A stretch of DNA of 64,000 nt from Phlyctochytrium arcticum (lineage: Eukaryota > Chytridiomycota > Chytridiomycetes > Chytridiales > Chytridiaceae), in the NCBI GenBank assembly GCA_025602905.1, contig JAHLKI010000011.1, positions 744,001 to 808,000 on the forward strand, given 5' to 3'. The position numbers were made by a program, and so were the translations under genes. Positions 33,501 to 44,413 of the stretch are shown here, piece by piece (the stretch's first letter is position 1; every line of letters starts with the position of its first letter). The notes under the pieces were generated by a model that worked only from the letters and a program-made list of their open reading frames with translations, searched no databases and was not told the DNA's origin.

Positions 33501-36500
33501 GTTCGTTGGCAGGATCGAGTGCCGGAAGTGACGCTCAATGCCATGAGTAAGGAAGAGCGTTCGCGTATGACGGCCATTTTTGAACTCATTACGACGGAAA
33601 GAGATTATGTTCGTGACTTGAAGCTAATTGTTGAGGTTAGTAGCTATATCATCTACCCCATTCAACAATTTACAAAAATCACCCTTTATAGTTATTCAAA
33701 AAACCAATGCTAGAGCGACGAGTCATGGTACCTAAAGTAGTCGATTCCATATTTTCCAACGTGGAAGAAATTCTCACAGTCGCCCAGGTACCCACCACTT
33801 TTTTCAGCAGTTTGGCCTGCCCAGCTGATTTTAGTGATGCTTTTAGGAATTTCTGGGCAAGTTAGAATATTTGAATGTCAACAATCCAGTTATTGATCGG
33901 GTTGGAGATACACTTCTGTCAATGGTAAGGACCATTCCAAAAAATCATCGGTTGCTACTTATTGGTTAAAACATTCGTTCCTTTGCAGATGGGCAAATTT
34001 CTATGCTATACGCCCTACTGCAGCCAACATTCTGTGTCACTCTCAAAACAGGTATCTCTATCGCAGACTAAACGAGAGTTTCGAATCTTTTTGGAGGAAG
34101 CGTATCGCAACCCTGCAACGCGGCAATTAGATTTGGGCGGATTTTTGATCAAGCCTGTGCAAAGAATTTGCAAATATCCTCTCTTGATACGTGTAAGTTT
34201 GCTGCGATGGCTTTTATAGCAAGTTTCAAAAATCGGGTGCTAAAAAGCTGTGCTTCCTACAGGAGATCATTAAATTCACAAATGAAGCATCCCCCGACAT
34301 GGCTCAATTGAAGGAAGCATCGGAGCGGATTCATGGTATTATGATGGTCGTGAACGAGGGAGCGAGACAGGCAGATGGGGCACGAAGGGTAGTGGACATT
34401 CAAAACAGTTTCAGCGATGTAAGCCTCACGCTACCACCTCTGCTTACCGTCAAGACTAACAAAACAACCTGCAGAAACTGAGCATAGTTACACCCACTCG
34501 TCATCTTGTCCGTGATGATATTGTTTCATTGACGTATGGAGACGTGAAGAAGCCGCGCCGGCTTATGCTTTTCAATGACCTCTTGATACTTGCGAAAAAG
34601 GACTGGAGTAAGTACCGTCTGGTAGACCAAGCAGCACTGAAGGACTGCGCAGTTGCAGATGTGCATGACAAGGACGGTGACAATGGTGAGAACTTGATTC
34701 AATCCCCCATGACTTTGGGCAAAACTGACTTTAAAATGATTGGCCAACCACAGCGACGGTCCCAACGATATTTATCGAGCTGGAAGTCCTCATATCAGCT
34801 TTAGATCCACCCGAGGAGAAGCTTTACCTGCTTTCCATGGCGAGCTCTCAAGTAAAGCAAGCATGGCTTGATGCCTACAAATCACTCACCTCTATTGGAT
34901 CTCCCATTCGGATCAAGCAACTCGCGGAAGCCGGTCCAACCAATACTACATTTGCTGACGATGAGGATGAGATGATGGGCGGGGACGAAAGCAAACTAGC
35001 AGAATTGGAAAAGGCACTCAAATCTGAAAAACAGAAACATTCAGAGACAGAGAAAGCTCTTCAGGCTGAGCGGGTCAGGACAGGAGACGCAGACAAGACT
35101 TTGAAATCAGAACGAATGAAGCTTGTAGACTCCGATCGAGCACTTGAAGCTGAACGTGCCCGCGTTGTGGATCTTACCACTCGGTTGGAAACTGCCGAGA
35201 GGAAAGCTATTCAGACGGAAGCTCGGGTCAACGACCTCAACACCAAACTCACCGAGACAGTTACTGCCAAAACTGCCGTTGAAAAAGCCCGTGATGATGC
35301 CCTGGAGAGGATAGGTGCGCAAGAAGCTACGCTGCAAGCGGGCGGCCGACGAATTGCCGAGTTGATAAAGGAAAACAAAGAATTGGCGGTCGTTAAAGAC
35401 GGCGGAAACCACCGCGTGAAAATGCTCACGGATGAAATGATTCGTCTGAACGAGACTATTCAATTTGTGCGCAGTGATCTGGAGCGTGAGCAGACAGCCA
35501 AGGCTGCCATTGAGCAAGAGAAGGCTGTGGAGCTGGAGCAATGTAAGGAGCAACATGCCAAAATGCTTGAGGCCGAACGAACGGCACACAGTGAGGAAAG
35601 GGCCGCTCTGGTCAGTCAACACACCGCCACGGTTCAGAGGCTTTCAGAAGAGGCAGAAGCTCGTATTCGTCACACGACGGCAGATCAGGTCGATGCAGTT
35701 ATTCATGAAATGCGTGAAGATCATCAGGCCGCGATACAGGCATTGCTAGATGACCAGGAGATTATCCTCGCCGAATGTCTCGCACAGCAGGAAAAGGAGG
35801 CGCATGAAGCAAATGTGCTACTCCAGCAAGAAAAGGAGGCGCGTCAAGCAGATCGTGAACGCCACGAACAGGATGTAATCCAAGTAGGCAAAGAACTGCA
35901 AAAGCAATTATCCGTTGTGCAAGATGAATGTGTAGCTTGCATAAAAAAGGTTGGCACCGAGTCCCTTGCAGAGATTATCAAAGCAAAGACATCTCTGGAG
36001 CAAGAAAAGGTTGACCATGAGGCTACACGGCAGAAGCTTTTGGAGGAGATATCAACTTTGGGGCAGGAGAAGTTTGATCATGAGGCAACGCGGCAGAAGC
36101 TTTTGGAGCAGGTAATCTCTTTGGAGCAAGAGAAGCTTGACCATGAGAAGACACGGCAAAGACTTTTGGAGGACACAACCTCTCTGGAGCAAGAGAAGCT
36201 TGACCATGCGGCGACACGCCAGAAGCTCTTGGACGAGAAGGACGCTGAAGTTCAACGTTTTACTGACGAGTTGGAAGCTATTGAGCAGCGCAGTTACGAC
36301 GCAAATAATCAGTGGAATTATGCAATGGCTAATTTGCAAGAAGAGCTGCGCGAATGCCATTCGACAATACAGAATAAGGACTTGGAGTTGTATGTGCACA
36401 CAGAAGTGAACGACCGGATCCAAACCGCTCTCGATAATAAAGAAGAAGAATTGAAAAAGAATGCCGCCGAATTGCAAAAGAGAGAATCGGAACTGAGGCT

Positions 36501-38727
36501 GAAAACAACCGAACTGGAGAAGCAGACGGAAGAGCTGGCCGAGCAAGTGGCAGAGACCGCCCGGGTGAGAGCAGAGATGGCACAAGCCGAAGTAAATCAT
36601 AAAGAACTGTGCTCCAAGTATGATGATGTAGTCAACAAAAGGAACAAGTTGATTGACAAGATTGCGGATGCGTACGGGGTGTTGGAGAAGGCTCATGCAG
36701 AACAATCCGAGAAACTGGCAACAACGGAAACAAAGTTGGCCGAATCAGAAGAAAACCGGCGTCAGCTTTCTGAAGTATGTGAAAGATTCGAAGCAGAAAT
36801 CGCCGCCTTGACTGCTCAGGGAGAACAGTTAACTACAGAAAAGCACAATGCACTAGCCAGCCTGAAAGGCGTCCAAGAACAGCTGAAACGTGCCGAGTCA
36901 GAGATTGAGGAAGGTGACAAGGAGCTGAAAGGTGTGCGCGAACAATTGGCCAAGTTACAGGATGAATCCCAGTGCAGCATGCAAAAAGCAGAGCGGATGG
37001 AACAGGATTTAGCTGAGTTGAAGGACGCTCGGGTTAAAGTCATTCGTGAGATGACGGAAGAACGTCAAACCCATAATTCAGAACTGGCATCTCTTCGAAA
37101 GAACGCCGAGCGCCTTGAAAACCAATTAGCTGAAGTGGAGGACGCTCGGCTTAAAGTCGTTCGGGAGCTGACGGAAGAACGTCAAACTCATGAAGCAGAA
37201 GTGGCATCTCTTCGCAAAAAACTTGCCCAAGCCGAGCGTTTTGAAAACCAGTTGGCTGATGTAGAGTGCGCTCGGGTTAAAGTCGATCGCGAATTGACGG
37301 AAGTGCGTCAGACCCATGAAGCAGAACTGGCATCTCTTCGCAAGAAAGTCGAGCGCCTTGAAAACCAGCTGACTGAGGCAGAGCGGGCCCGAGCCAATAT
37401 TGACCGTGAGGTAGCAGAAGCACGTCAAACCCATGAAGAAGAAGTGGCATCTCTTCGCAAAAAACTTGCCCAAGCCGAGCGTTTTGAAACCCAGCTGGCT
37501 GAGGTCGAACGCAACCGAGTAAAAATTGACCGCGAATTGTCAGAAACACGCCAAAGTCATGAGGCAGAACTGACATCTCTTCGCAAGAAACTTGCCAAAG
37601 CCGAGCGCCTTGATTGCCAGCTGGCAGATGTGGAGCGGGTCCGGGCCAGCATTGACCGCGAGTTGGCGGAAACACGCCAAACACATTCAGCAGAGCTTGC
37701 CGCCCTTCGTGCAAAACTGTCAAATACAGACCGTCTTGAAAACCAGCTAGCCGAGGTCGAGCGCAGCCGAGTGAAAACTGATCGTGAGCTGGCTGAAGTA
37801 CGCCAAGTCCATGAAGCAGAACTGGCATCTCTTCGCAAGAAACTTGCCAAAGCCGAGCGTCTTGAGAACCAGCTGGCTGATGTGGAGCGGGCCCGGGCCA
37901 ATACTGACCGCGAGTTGGCAGAGACACGCCAAGCACATTCGGCAGAGCTTGCCTCCGTCCGCATCAAAGTGTCCAACACTGACCGCCTTGAACACCAACT
38001 AGCCGAGGTCGAGCGCAATCGACTCAAGCTCGATCGTGAGTTGGCAGAAGCACGCCATACCCATCAGACAGAATCTGCGGCCCTTCGTGCAAGACTTGAC
38101 AGAGCCGAGCGCTTTGAAGTTCAGCTAGCTGAGGCGGAGCGCGCCCGAGTCATTATCGAACGTGAACTGGCGGATGCGCGTCAAATTCATCAAGGGGAAC
38201 TCGCAACCCTTCGTTCTAAACTTACCAAAGTCGAACGCTTCAAGGCTCAGCGAGCGGAAGAAGAACAGACCATCAAGACAGAGCGTGACGTCCAAGAGCG
38301 TGTATCGAAAGTCGAAGCCAGGTACAAGGCCGCAATGGCTAAAGCCGAAGCCGAATTCCGTGACAAAAATAAACGCATGTCTCAGTATAAAAAGCGTGTG
38401 CGGCAATTGGAGCCCGAGAATGAAACCCTCCATGCAAAAATCCGTGACTTGACGTTCGCATGGCAAGATCTTGCGAGTCGATACCAAAGTCTGGAGCATT
38501 TCTATCGACTTCGGGATGACGAACTTAGGCTTGTAAAGGCAACTTGCGACACCCTTTCCACGCAGCTGGCCGAAGCTGAATCGGATCGTCATCATATGAT
38601 GGACCTTGCTATGGCGTTAACCGAGGCGAAACAAAGAACGCAACTTTTGCTGGAAACGGCGAACGCCACCGGTCGTCAGCTGGCTGAGGAACTGGTGCTA
38701 TGTAGAAAGGGTAAATTGCTTACATAG
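30525..38727 (+). CDS. Giant Rho guanine-nucleotide exchange factor, SH3-SH3-DH-PH-coiled coil
   Basis: Seven exons (30525-33635, 33692-33787, 33847-33924, 33989-34192, 34263-34418, 34475-34685, 34754-38727) give 2609 residues with all phases consistent. Two SH3 domains lie at about 200-265 (WWYGTNRSWG, GFFPAECVQF) and 298-362 (GWWRGMKN, GWFPATMAML). A Ser/Thr/Pro-rich region of 640 residues follows. The DH domain, about 1010-1215, has ITTERDYVRDL, FLIKPVQRICKYPLLIR and EIIKFTNEASP. The PH domain, about 1220-1325, has RRLMLFNDLLIL and QAWLDAYKSL. From about 1365 to the end it is a coiled coil. DH-PH modules activate Rho/Rac/Cdc42 GTPases, and the coil suggests a very long homodimeric scaffold for polarity or cytoskeleton. 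Partial copies lie on both sides. Confidence 0.9.
35993..36246 (+). repeat. Four 21-aa (63-bp) coiled-coil repeats
   Basis: Units of the type SLEQEKLDHEATRQKLLEE repeat every 21 residues, exactly three heptads, four times in a row inside the last exon of the RhoGEF gene. The same units occur in the minus-strand copy at 21.7-22.9 kb and in fragments near 46 kb. Confidence 0.9.
36990..38250 (+). repeat. About ten 42-aa (126-bp) coiled-coil repeats
   Basis: Units such as ERLENQLADVERARANTDRE followed by LAETRQAHSAELASVR repeat at 42 residues, exactly six heptads (two units are 39). DNA identity between units is high enough to allow unequal exchange. Fragments of the array are found at 20.68-20.86 kb and 44.77-45.02 kb. 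Confidence 0.9.
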
Positions 38728-39762
38728 ATTGTGAAATAAAACCCCCCTATTTCAAAAAGGGAATGGTTAAATACACGCCTTTTTGTTGTTGAATGTACGC
38801 CCTGTTGAATGGACGCCTTTTCCCAGCTGCGCAAATTGATCTGGTTAAGGCCACTACTGGGTCGGTCCTGTGGAAAACGAGGGCCATGGCATAACGCTAG
38901 GACGTGACCAGACAAAGAGGGTTTGGAGGGGTTGAACTCATATATGGAAAGCGATGGCAGTCAGTGATGGTACATCAAGCGGCTCTTTGTTTTTGGAATG
39001 GCTTCCCTTAACAGCTTTTGTTCATCAATATTCGTCAGCTTTGATTCTAGTCACTAGATAGAGTATTCTGGCTCGGCTCTTGACTACCTCTTCTTTTATT
39101 AGCTGAAGTGGCAAGGTGCTTTTCCCACGGAAAAGGTGTACATTTAACGAAAATTATAAATAATCTGCAAAAGGCGTCCAATCGGGTAGGCGTGCATTTG
39201 ACAATTTCCTTTCAAAAAATGTCTGAGAAATTGAATGGTTTTGGTATATTCGCATTGATCTACCGGATCTAAATCCCTTTTGACCACTCTCTCTATATCT
39301 AGTCTCTCTCTCTCTCGACCTTCTGTCGCCAATTGCCAGTGATTTATTGCTTGTAGGCAAAATAGATACACAAAATAGATATACAAAAACAAATGTCGTC
39401 AATAGAAAAATAAGCAGGATGAATGTCCGTTCAATAAATCGGGCGGACGAACCCAGGGATAGTTCAAATTAGGATAACTTCAACCTCCATACGAATTGTA
39501 TATGCTTCAAGATACAAATGAGCCATACTGCAAGTAATCGGAATTCATCGGACGGCAATACCGGTAAGTGGATTGCTTGACGGAGGAATGCAAACTCCAC
39601 TAAATGAAATTATTGCACAAGAAAAGCCAGGCATGTCCAGCGTGGTCAGTCCATCTCGATGTTTCCACCATACATAGCCTTGATGCACTTTTCATAGGCC
39701 TGTTTTTTGTACATTTCCATTCGTATAAATGCAATCTCTTTTCAAAGACAAATTCCATCTTG
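38728..39762. other. Intergenic downstream of the RhoGEF gene
   Basis: No gene is seen. It contains a CT-rich microsatellite-like stretch (39300-39320) and AT-rich sequence before the right inverted-repeat arm. Confidence 0.45.
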
Positions 39763-40420
39763 TTACCTTGATACAAAATTTAGTCTTTTTGAACAGCGTC
39801 ATCGACCCTCCTCAAGAGTGTTCGTTCGTCTACTGAGTTTTCTGGCATCGGGTTCCTTTTGTGACGACCGTCAAAAACTTCCCGAAGCCTTTCTCAAGGG
39901 GCACTTTAGGCCGAAAAACATGAAACTTTATTATACGGGATACCAGAGTCCTTTTCATATTCTTTGTGTAATCTTGGCAAGATTTGTACAAAGCTGCATA
40001 TAAGTAGGAGTCACCTTACGTATTTCAGCTCTACAAAAACAATCCCAAGATTCAAAAAGAACATTCAAAAAAGAACCGACAACCCAGGGACTAAAGGTAC
40101 TCGTGCTCTTGAGGGTCGCCATGATTTGAAGCGGGTAAACTTTCTTGAGGGTCCATGACGTTAAAAAAATTTCGCAAGTACGGTCAAAAAAACCGGCTGT
40201 TTGTGCCAGATAAGATAAACATAACTCTAATGAGCAAGAGATGGCATAGGATCGACTACATGAGTCAAAATTATAGGTATCATTTTTGAAACATATCCAA
40301 TGCAACCGAGGTCGTTTCTCGTTGAATAACATCTCTTGCTCAAAGGATTTGTGTTTTTTTTGTTGCCGTGATATCAGGAGTTATGTATTTTTTGTCCGTT
40401 GGTTTGGCTTTAGTTTTCTG

Positions 40421-40516
40421 TAATTATAGGACTAATTATAGGACTAATTATAGGACTAATTATAGGACTAATTATAGGACTAATTATAGGACTAATTATA
40501 GGACTAATTATAGGAC
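40421..40516 (+). repeat. 12-bp minisatellite, eight units
   Basis: TAATTATAGGAC repeated eight times without interruption. The left arm has only two units in the complementary orientation (23705-23728). Confidence 0.97.
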
Positions 40517-40959
40517 GGTGACCCTCAAGAGTGTCGTTGATCTCGTGGTAACTTAAAATAATTATATTTCGATGGTCAAGATGCAAATTGTGTTTGGATC
40601 TTGAGAAGTTTTGTATAAAGGTGCATATATAGAATCTTTTTTTTTCCACATGCCATCCATTCGAGGTTGTCTCTTGTTGCATGACATTTTTTTGGCATGC
40701 CATCTGTGGTTCAAAAGGGTTATGTCCGCAGTGATATAGATGGTTTACACGATGTAAATAATGACGACCCAAGATCTTCCCAATGTTTTTTTTTAAAAAA
40801 AAACATCTTTGACCCTCAAGAGTGTCTTAGGTCCCTGTAGTGTTCCGATCTTAGTAATTCCCCGAAGGATTATATAACTCCATAATATGGCCGAGCCCCC
40901 CGTTGGTTTTTGATCCTTGGGAATCAAGCACACTAGTTTTTCTCACACTTCACAATATC

Positions 40960-41379
40960 ATGACTCCAACCGCCGGTATTGATGTCGGAGAGATCATCGA
41001 ATTGCGCTTGATAGTTACCGCCGACTGGTGGTATGGCATCAACTGGTCATGTGTTGAGGTTGGTAGAGGTGATACTTCTTCGTCGACAGTATGGCAATAG
41101 TAATGTCCATATCCACAATAGTTTGTATTGGTGTTGCAATGTATAGTACAATTGGGCTAGTACTATTTGGTCAAACTAAACTACGGGGGGACCTGGGGCT
41201 GCTCTACTCTTATAGAATTCTGTGCCAAGCACTCGACCACAACCGCCGAAATGCCGCTCAACGCGATATCCTACGCGACGCGTCTGTTTGAACACGCGCG
41301 ACTTACACAGTCAACATCATGGGGGAAAGACAACAAGCAGGGTTTCTTCCCGGCGGAATGCGTCCAGCTTGAAAAGTGA
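40960..41379 (+). pseudogene. SH3 fragment of a RhoGEF copy, broken
   Basis: Starts like the left copy (ATGACTCCAACCGCCGG), lacks 18 codons of the domain, reads IDVGEIIELRLIV and DWWYGIN, is interrupted by the solo LTR, then resumes with QGFFPAECVQLEK and the same TGA as the left copy. Non-functional. Confidence 0.85.
41052..41316. mobile_element. Solo LTR (265 bp) with 5-bp target-site duplication
   Basis: The element begins TGTTGAGG and ends GTCAACA, giving TG...CA termini within a 6-bp inverted repeat TGTTGA/TCAACA. It is flanked by TCATG at 41047-41051 and again at 41317-41321. The left inverted-repeat arm has the uninterrupted site (GGTCATGGGGG, complement of about 23103-23113), which proves insertion at this spot. 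Length, termini and 5-bp duplication fit an LTR retrotransposon. No internal sequence remains. Confidence 0.9.
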
Positions 41380-41679
41380 GAGGCCTGTGATTTTGAGACT
41401 CATAATCGCCCTACTAAGAAGAGAGCTAGGCAGAGTAGGCGCAGCAGGTCGCTTTCTGCCCCACCCCCACCAGGTATTCAGACGCCTCATCCCAGTGGCA
41501 AGCAAAATACATCACCTCCTGGTCCGGTATCCATCATCAAGAGCGTCGATCAGCTTCCAACGGTTTCCGAGACGAATGGAGGCACCCCTCTCACCAACCC
41601 GCCTACTCTTGAGTCAGGCCAGGCTCCTGTAGCTATACCTTTCATCGTTCCGACTAATAACTCAGACGATGATTCGGTC

Positions 41680-43329
41680 TTGGTATTGGCTCATGACAGA
41701 AATGTAAAAGGCGCGACACTCCGAGAGAAGCCAGCGAGTCTGGACAAACTTCATATTGACGAAAGCATTCTTCACGATGACCATATTATACCAGAGCAAA
41801 GACCTGACAATCAGAGCACTCAGGTTCAGGAACCGGAGAAGCCTTCATGCCCTATTCAGCATCTGAAGGCGTTGCTACATCAAGAAAAAGAGGCCCGGCA
41901 AAAGGACCTCGAATCCCACGAGAAACAGATGCGCTATGTTGGCCAAGAATTCAAAAAGCTACTGACCATAGCGCAAGGTGAGCTCGTGGCGTGTATAGAA
42001 CACGTCGGAGCCGTGGCCGTGGCAGAACTTGAGAAAGCGAAAGCATCTTTGGAGGCGGAGAAGGCCGACCATGAGGGACCTCGCCAGAAGCTTTTAGAAG
42101 CAACGGCGGCTTTGTGCGATGCGACAAAACTGGATTACGCGCAGACCGGATTTCGATCTTACACGACACTTTATAGACATCGTCATCCCGGTCCCGCGAC
42201 GACCACTCATCCATCTATATCTATGGGATCGCTCTCTCGTCTGACCGATATGAATGGTGATGCCCAGACTGATTTGGCAGATTGCGGGACCATTGCGGGG
42301 GACCCCACCACTCAACAAAATGCCTCTTCGTTTGCTTCCATCCGCGTCAAAGGTGGCCATCACCCATCCGCTCCCCCCATCCAACCCCATAACCGCCACG
42401 ACCGCACCAATGAGCAAATCAACACAAAATCGCAGCATCGCGTGCGATGCCAGCAAGAGTTACGAGATGGCCGAGAACAGCGGGTGCGAAAGATTAGAGA
42501 ACGGTGTTTGGAAAATGATGGGGTGGAAATAGACTGGGGCCATTGCGCAGCGGGTGATGAGGGGCTCCAAAAGATTGACCGAGAGAATGGACTAGTTGCA
42601 CTTGAACCTACCGATTTCAAATTTGAGGAAATGACGAGGAAAAAGATGGGAGGATCATCTCTTCTGGGGCCGAGTGGGGACGTGAACACTTCGAGTCGCA
42701 AACAGGCGGATCCGCGTAAATTGCGTATGTTACTTCACAAACTTTCAGAGGTCTCACCCCTGCATCCAAAAACAACGACTACCATAAAATTGTCACCTCC
42801 GGCTCCAGCCCATACTCAAGGGACAAAAGGTGCCAGTCAACTCACACTATCGGATATACCCGCTACGGTTCTGGATACACCCCTCTCTGTCGAAGCACTT
42901 GCCAACATCTTTACGGCTCATGCTGTATTGGATCTGGGAAAAGTCACTGTTCACTCCATGAACGTCATTCCACTCAATTTTCTGAACGCGACACCGGGCA
43001 ACAACCCGATTCATATCACGATCAGTGAAGAAGGGGGACGATATGGTGGTGTTGGAGCTCCATCTGAAGCAATTAATGTCACGCCCAAACACACGATTGT
43101 CCCACAGATGAGCATAGCCGGCTTTACTGTCCAAGTTTGCTTGCATACTCCCGGCTTGGTGGAGCGACAGATAACGTACCTCGTCAATGGCCGGTACAAG
43201 TACTTGGTCCCCGTCTGTGTGGAGGTGGTTCCGGTTTCGCTCGACCTCGCCGAGACTGAATCAAGGACTTCGAACCCTTGCAATGAAGCCCGAACAGCTC
43301 AAGCTGCCGAGGCCCCTACATGTACATAA
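41680..43329 (+). CDS. Chimeric ORF: RhoGEF-derived coil fused to an ASH/HYDIN-type flagellar segment
   Basis: 549-residue frame. Residues 1-145 derive from the RhoGEF family (VLAHDRNVKG, IIPEQRPDNQSTQVQEPEK, then QEKEARQKDLESHEK, EKADHEGPRQKLLEA). After about residue 150 the sequence is unrelated: a charged region (QQELRDGREQRVRKIRERCL) and a C-terminal Ig-like domain of about 130 residues. The latter (FTAHAVLDLGKVTVHSMNV, NNPIHITISEEGG, TYLVNGRYKYLVPVCVEVVP) resembles the ASH domains of axonemal HYDIN/CFAP-type proteins. An in-frame ATG at 42223 could start the non-RhoGEF part alone (368 residues). The gene may be the 3' portion of a flagellar gene whose 5' end was replaced by duplicated DNA. 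The family call is by eye. Confidence 0.6.
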   Translation: MVLAHDRNVKGATLREKPASLDKLHIDESILHDDHIIPEQRPDNQSTQVQEPEKPSCPIQHLKALLHQEKEARQKDLESHEKQMRYVGQEFKKLLTIAQGELVACIEHVGAVAVAELEKAKASLEAEKADHEGPRQKLLEATAALCDATKLDYAQTGFRSYTTLYRHRHPGPATTTHPSISMGSLSRLTDMNGDAQTDLADCGTIAGDPTTQQNASSFASIRVKGGHHPSAPPIQPHNRHDRTNEQINTKSQHRVRCQQELRDGREQRVRKIRERCLENDGVEIDWGHCAAGDEGLQKIDRENGLVALEPTDFKFEEMTRKKMGGSSLLGPSGDVNTSSRKQADPRKLRMLLHKLSEVSPLHPKTTTTIKLSPPAPAHTQGTKGASQLTLSDIPATVLDTPLSVEALANIFTAHAVLDLGKVTVHSMNVIPLNFLNATPGNNPIHITISEEGGRYGGVGAPSEAINVTPKHTIVPQMSIAGFTVQVCLHTPGLVERQITYLVNGRYKYLVPVCVEVVPVSLDLAETESRTSNPCNEARTAQAAEAPTCT

Positions 43330-43839
43330 CAACCTAATCTATACATAGTTTCTCGTAATATAAAAATCGTACCTTGAACAAATGGGTGTTGAATGGTGCA
43401 GTATGGGAAGATGAAATGAGGAAAGCGACATTCGCGTATGCAGCAGATATCTATATTTTCATTTATCCCCAGGTCTATCTCAACCCTCTTCTGTCTTCAG
43501 TCACTTTACGAGTGCTATTTCGCCTGCAAACAAACTAGATCAACAAAAACATCATAGGGTAATAAGTCCTTTTTTGCCCGACCCCTGCTCGTTGTTATAC
43601 AGTCTGCAACACCGCTGAATGAAGCGTTATTTTTTTGCCCGACCCCTGCTGGTTGTTATACAGTCTGCAACACCGCTGAGTGAATTTGCGAATAAACCCA
43701 AAGGATAGGCACCCATCAGAGTGTATTCCTCCTTCCGAATTGCATGCCCAATATACCTTGTCTTCAAAGATACAAAAGAGCCATACGAACACCGCATTGG
43801 AGATCAGCGGGAAGTAATTCCAAGGATACCGTAGGTAAA
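43330..43839. other. Intergenic with 61-bp direct duplication
   Basis: TTTTTGCCCGACCCCTGCTC... at about 43571-43624 is repeated at about 43632-43685 (offset 61 bp), ending in GCAACACCGCTGA(A/G)TGAA both times. Nothing else is recognised. Confidence 0.75.
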
Positions 43840-44345
43840 ATATCAGATGGATGACATCTCTGGTTGTTCAAAAGAGTCATGTTTATCTTGTTGCCTTGGT
43901 ACCATCAAGTTTACTAAATCTCTGGTTCATTCGTCAAACAAGGCCGACCTCTTCTTATATAGACTCTGTAATCGGAATGTACCGAAGGTGCATTTGTGGA
44001 ATTGAGTGTGGTATCCCGGGAATTCCCGATGGTCGTCTACCGATACAACGTCGACCATCAATTCGATAGTGTCCTTGGTCCATGGGATTCAGTCATCGGG
44101 GGTGTTTTCTTTAAATCTTGGGAATGTTTTGTATAAAGCTGAATAGATATCATAAAAGTATGGTTTTTGGAAGATATCGATGTTTCTTGCCATCTCAAAA
44201 AAGTTATGTGTATCTTTTTGCTTTGATACAAAAAGTTTACTTTGGCCCATTGGTTTTTGCATCATTAAATAATTTAGTTTTTTTTTCAATAGACGAGGTT
44301 AAGTATGACCCTCAAGAGTTTGGTCATCACCGTAAAAAAATCTAA
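43840..44345 (+). repeat. 5' flank repeat of the RhoGEF family, fourth copy
   Basis: Carries TCATGTTTATCTTGTTGCC, TTGATACAAAAAGTTTACTTT, GTATAAAGCTG and GACCCTCAAGAG (44307-44318), phrases shared with the inverted-repeat arms and with 29.6-30.5 kb. It directly precedes the DH fragment at 44414. Confidence 0.65.
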
Positions 44346-44413
44346 AACTTTATTCGGTTGGTCGGAGTTGTGCGAAATCGTTTTTCACGCAGATTTAGCA
44401 CGAAGACGAAGTT

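Larger units (their letters stand above)
39763..41430 (+). repeat. Right arm of large inverted repeat
   Basis: Plus-strand counterpart of 23011-24421, with the same order of flank, motif copies and SH3 fragment. It differs by an expanded 12-bp minisatellite (eight units against two), a 54-bp deletion inside the SH3 and an inserted solo LTR, so it is longer than the left arm. Confidence 0.85.

Noticed and set aside
40421..40516. CRISPR-like regular repeats
   Set aside because: Units are 12 bp and directly adjacent with no spacers; a minisatellite in a eukaryotic genome.
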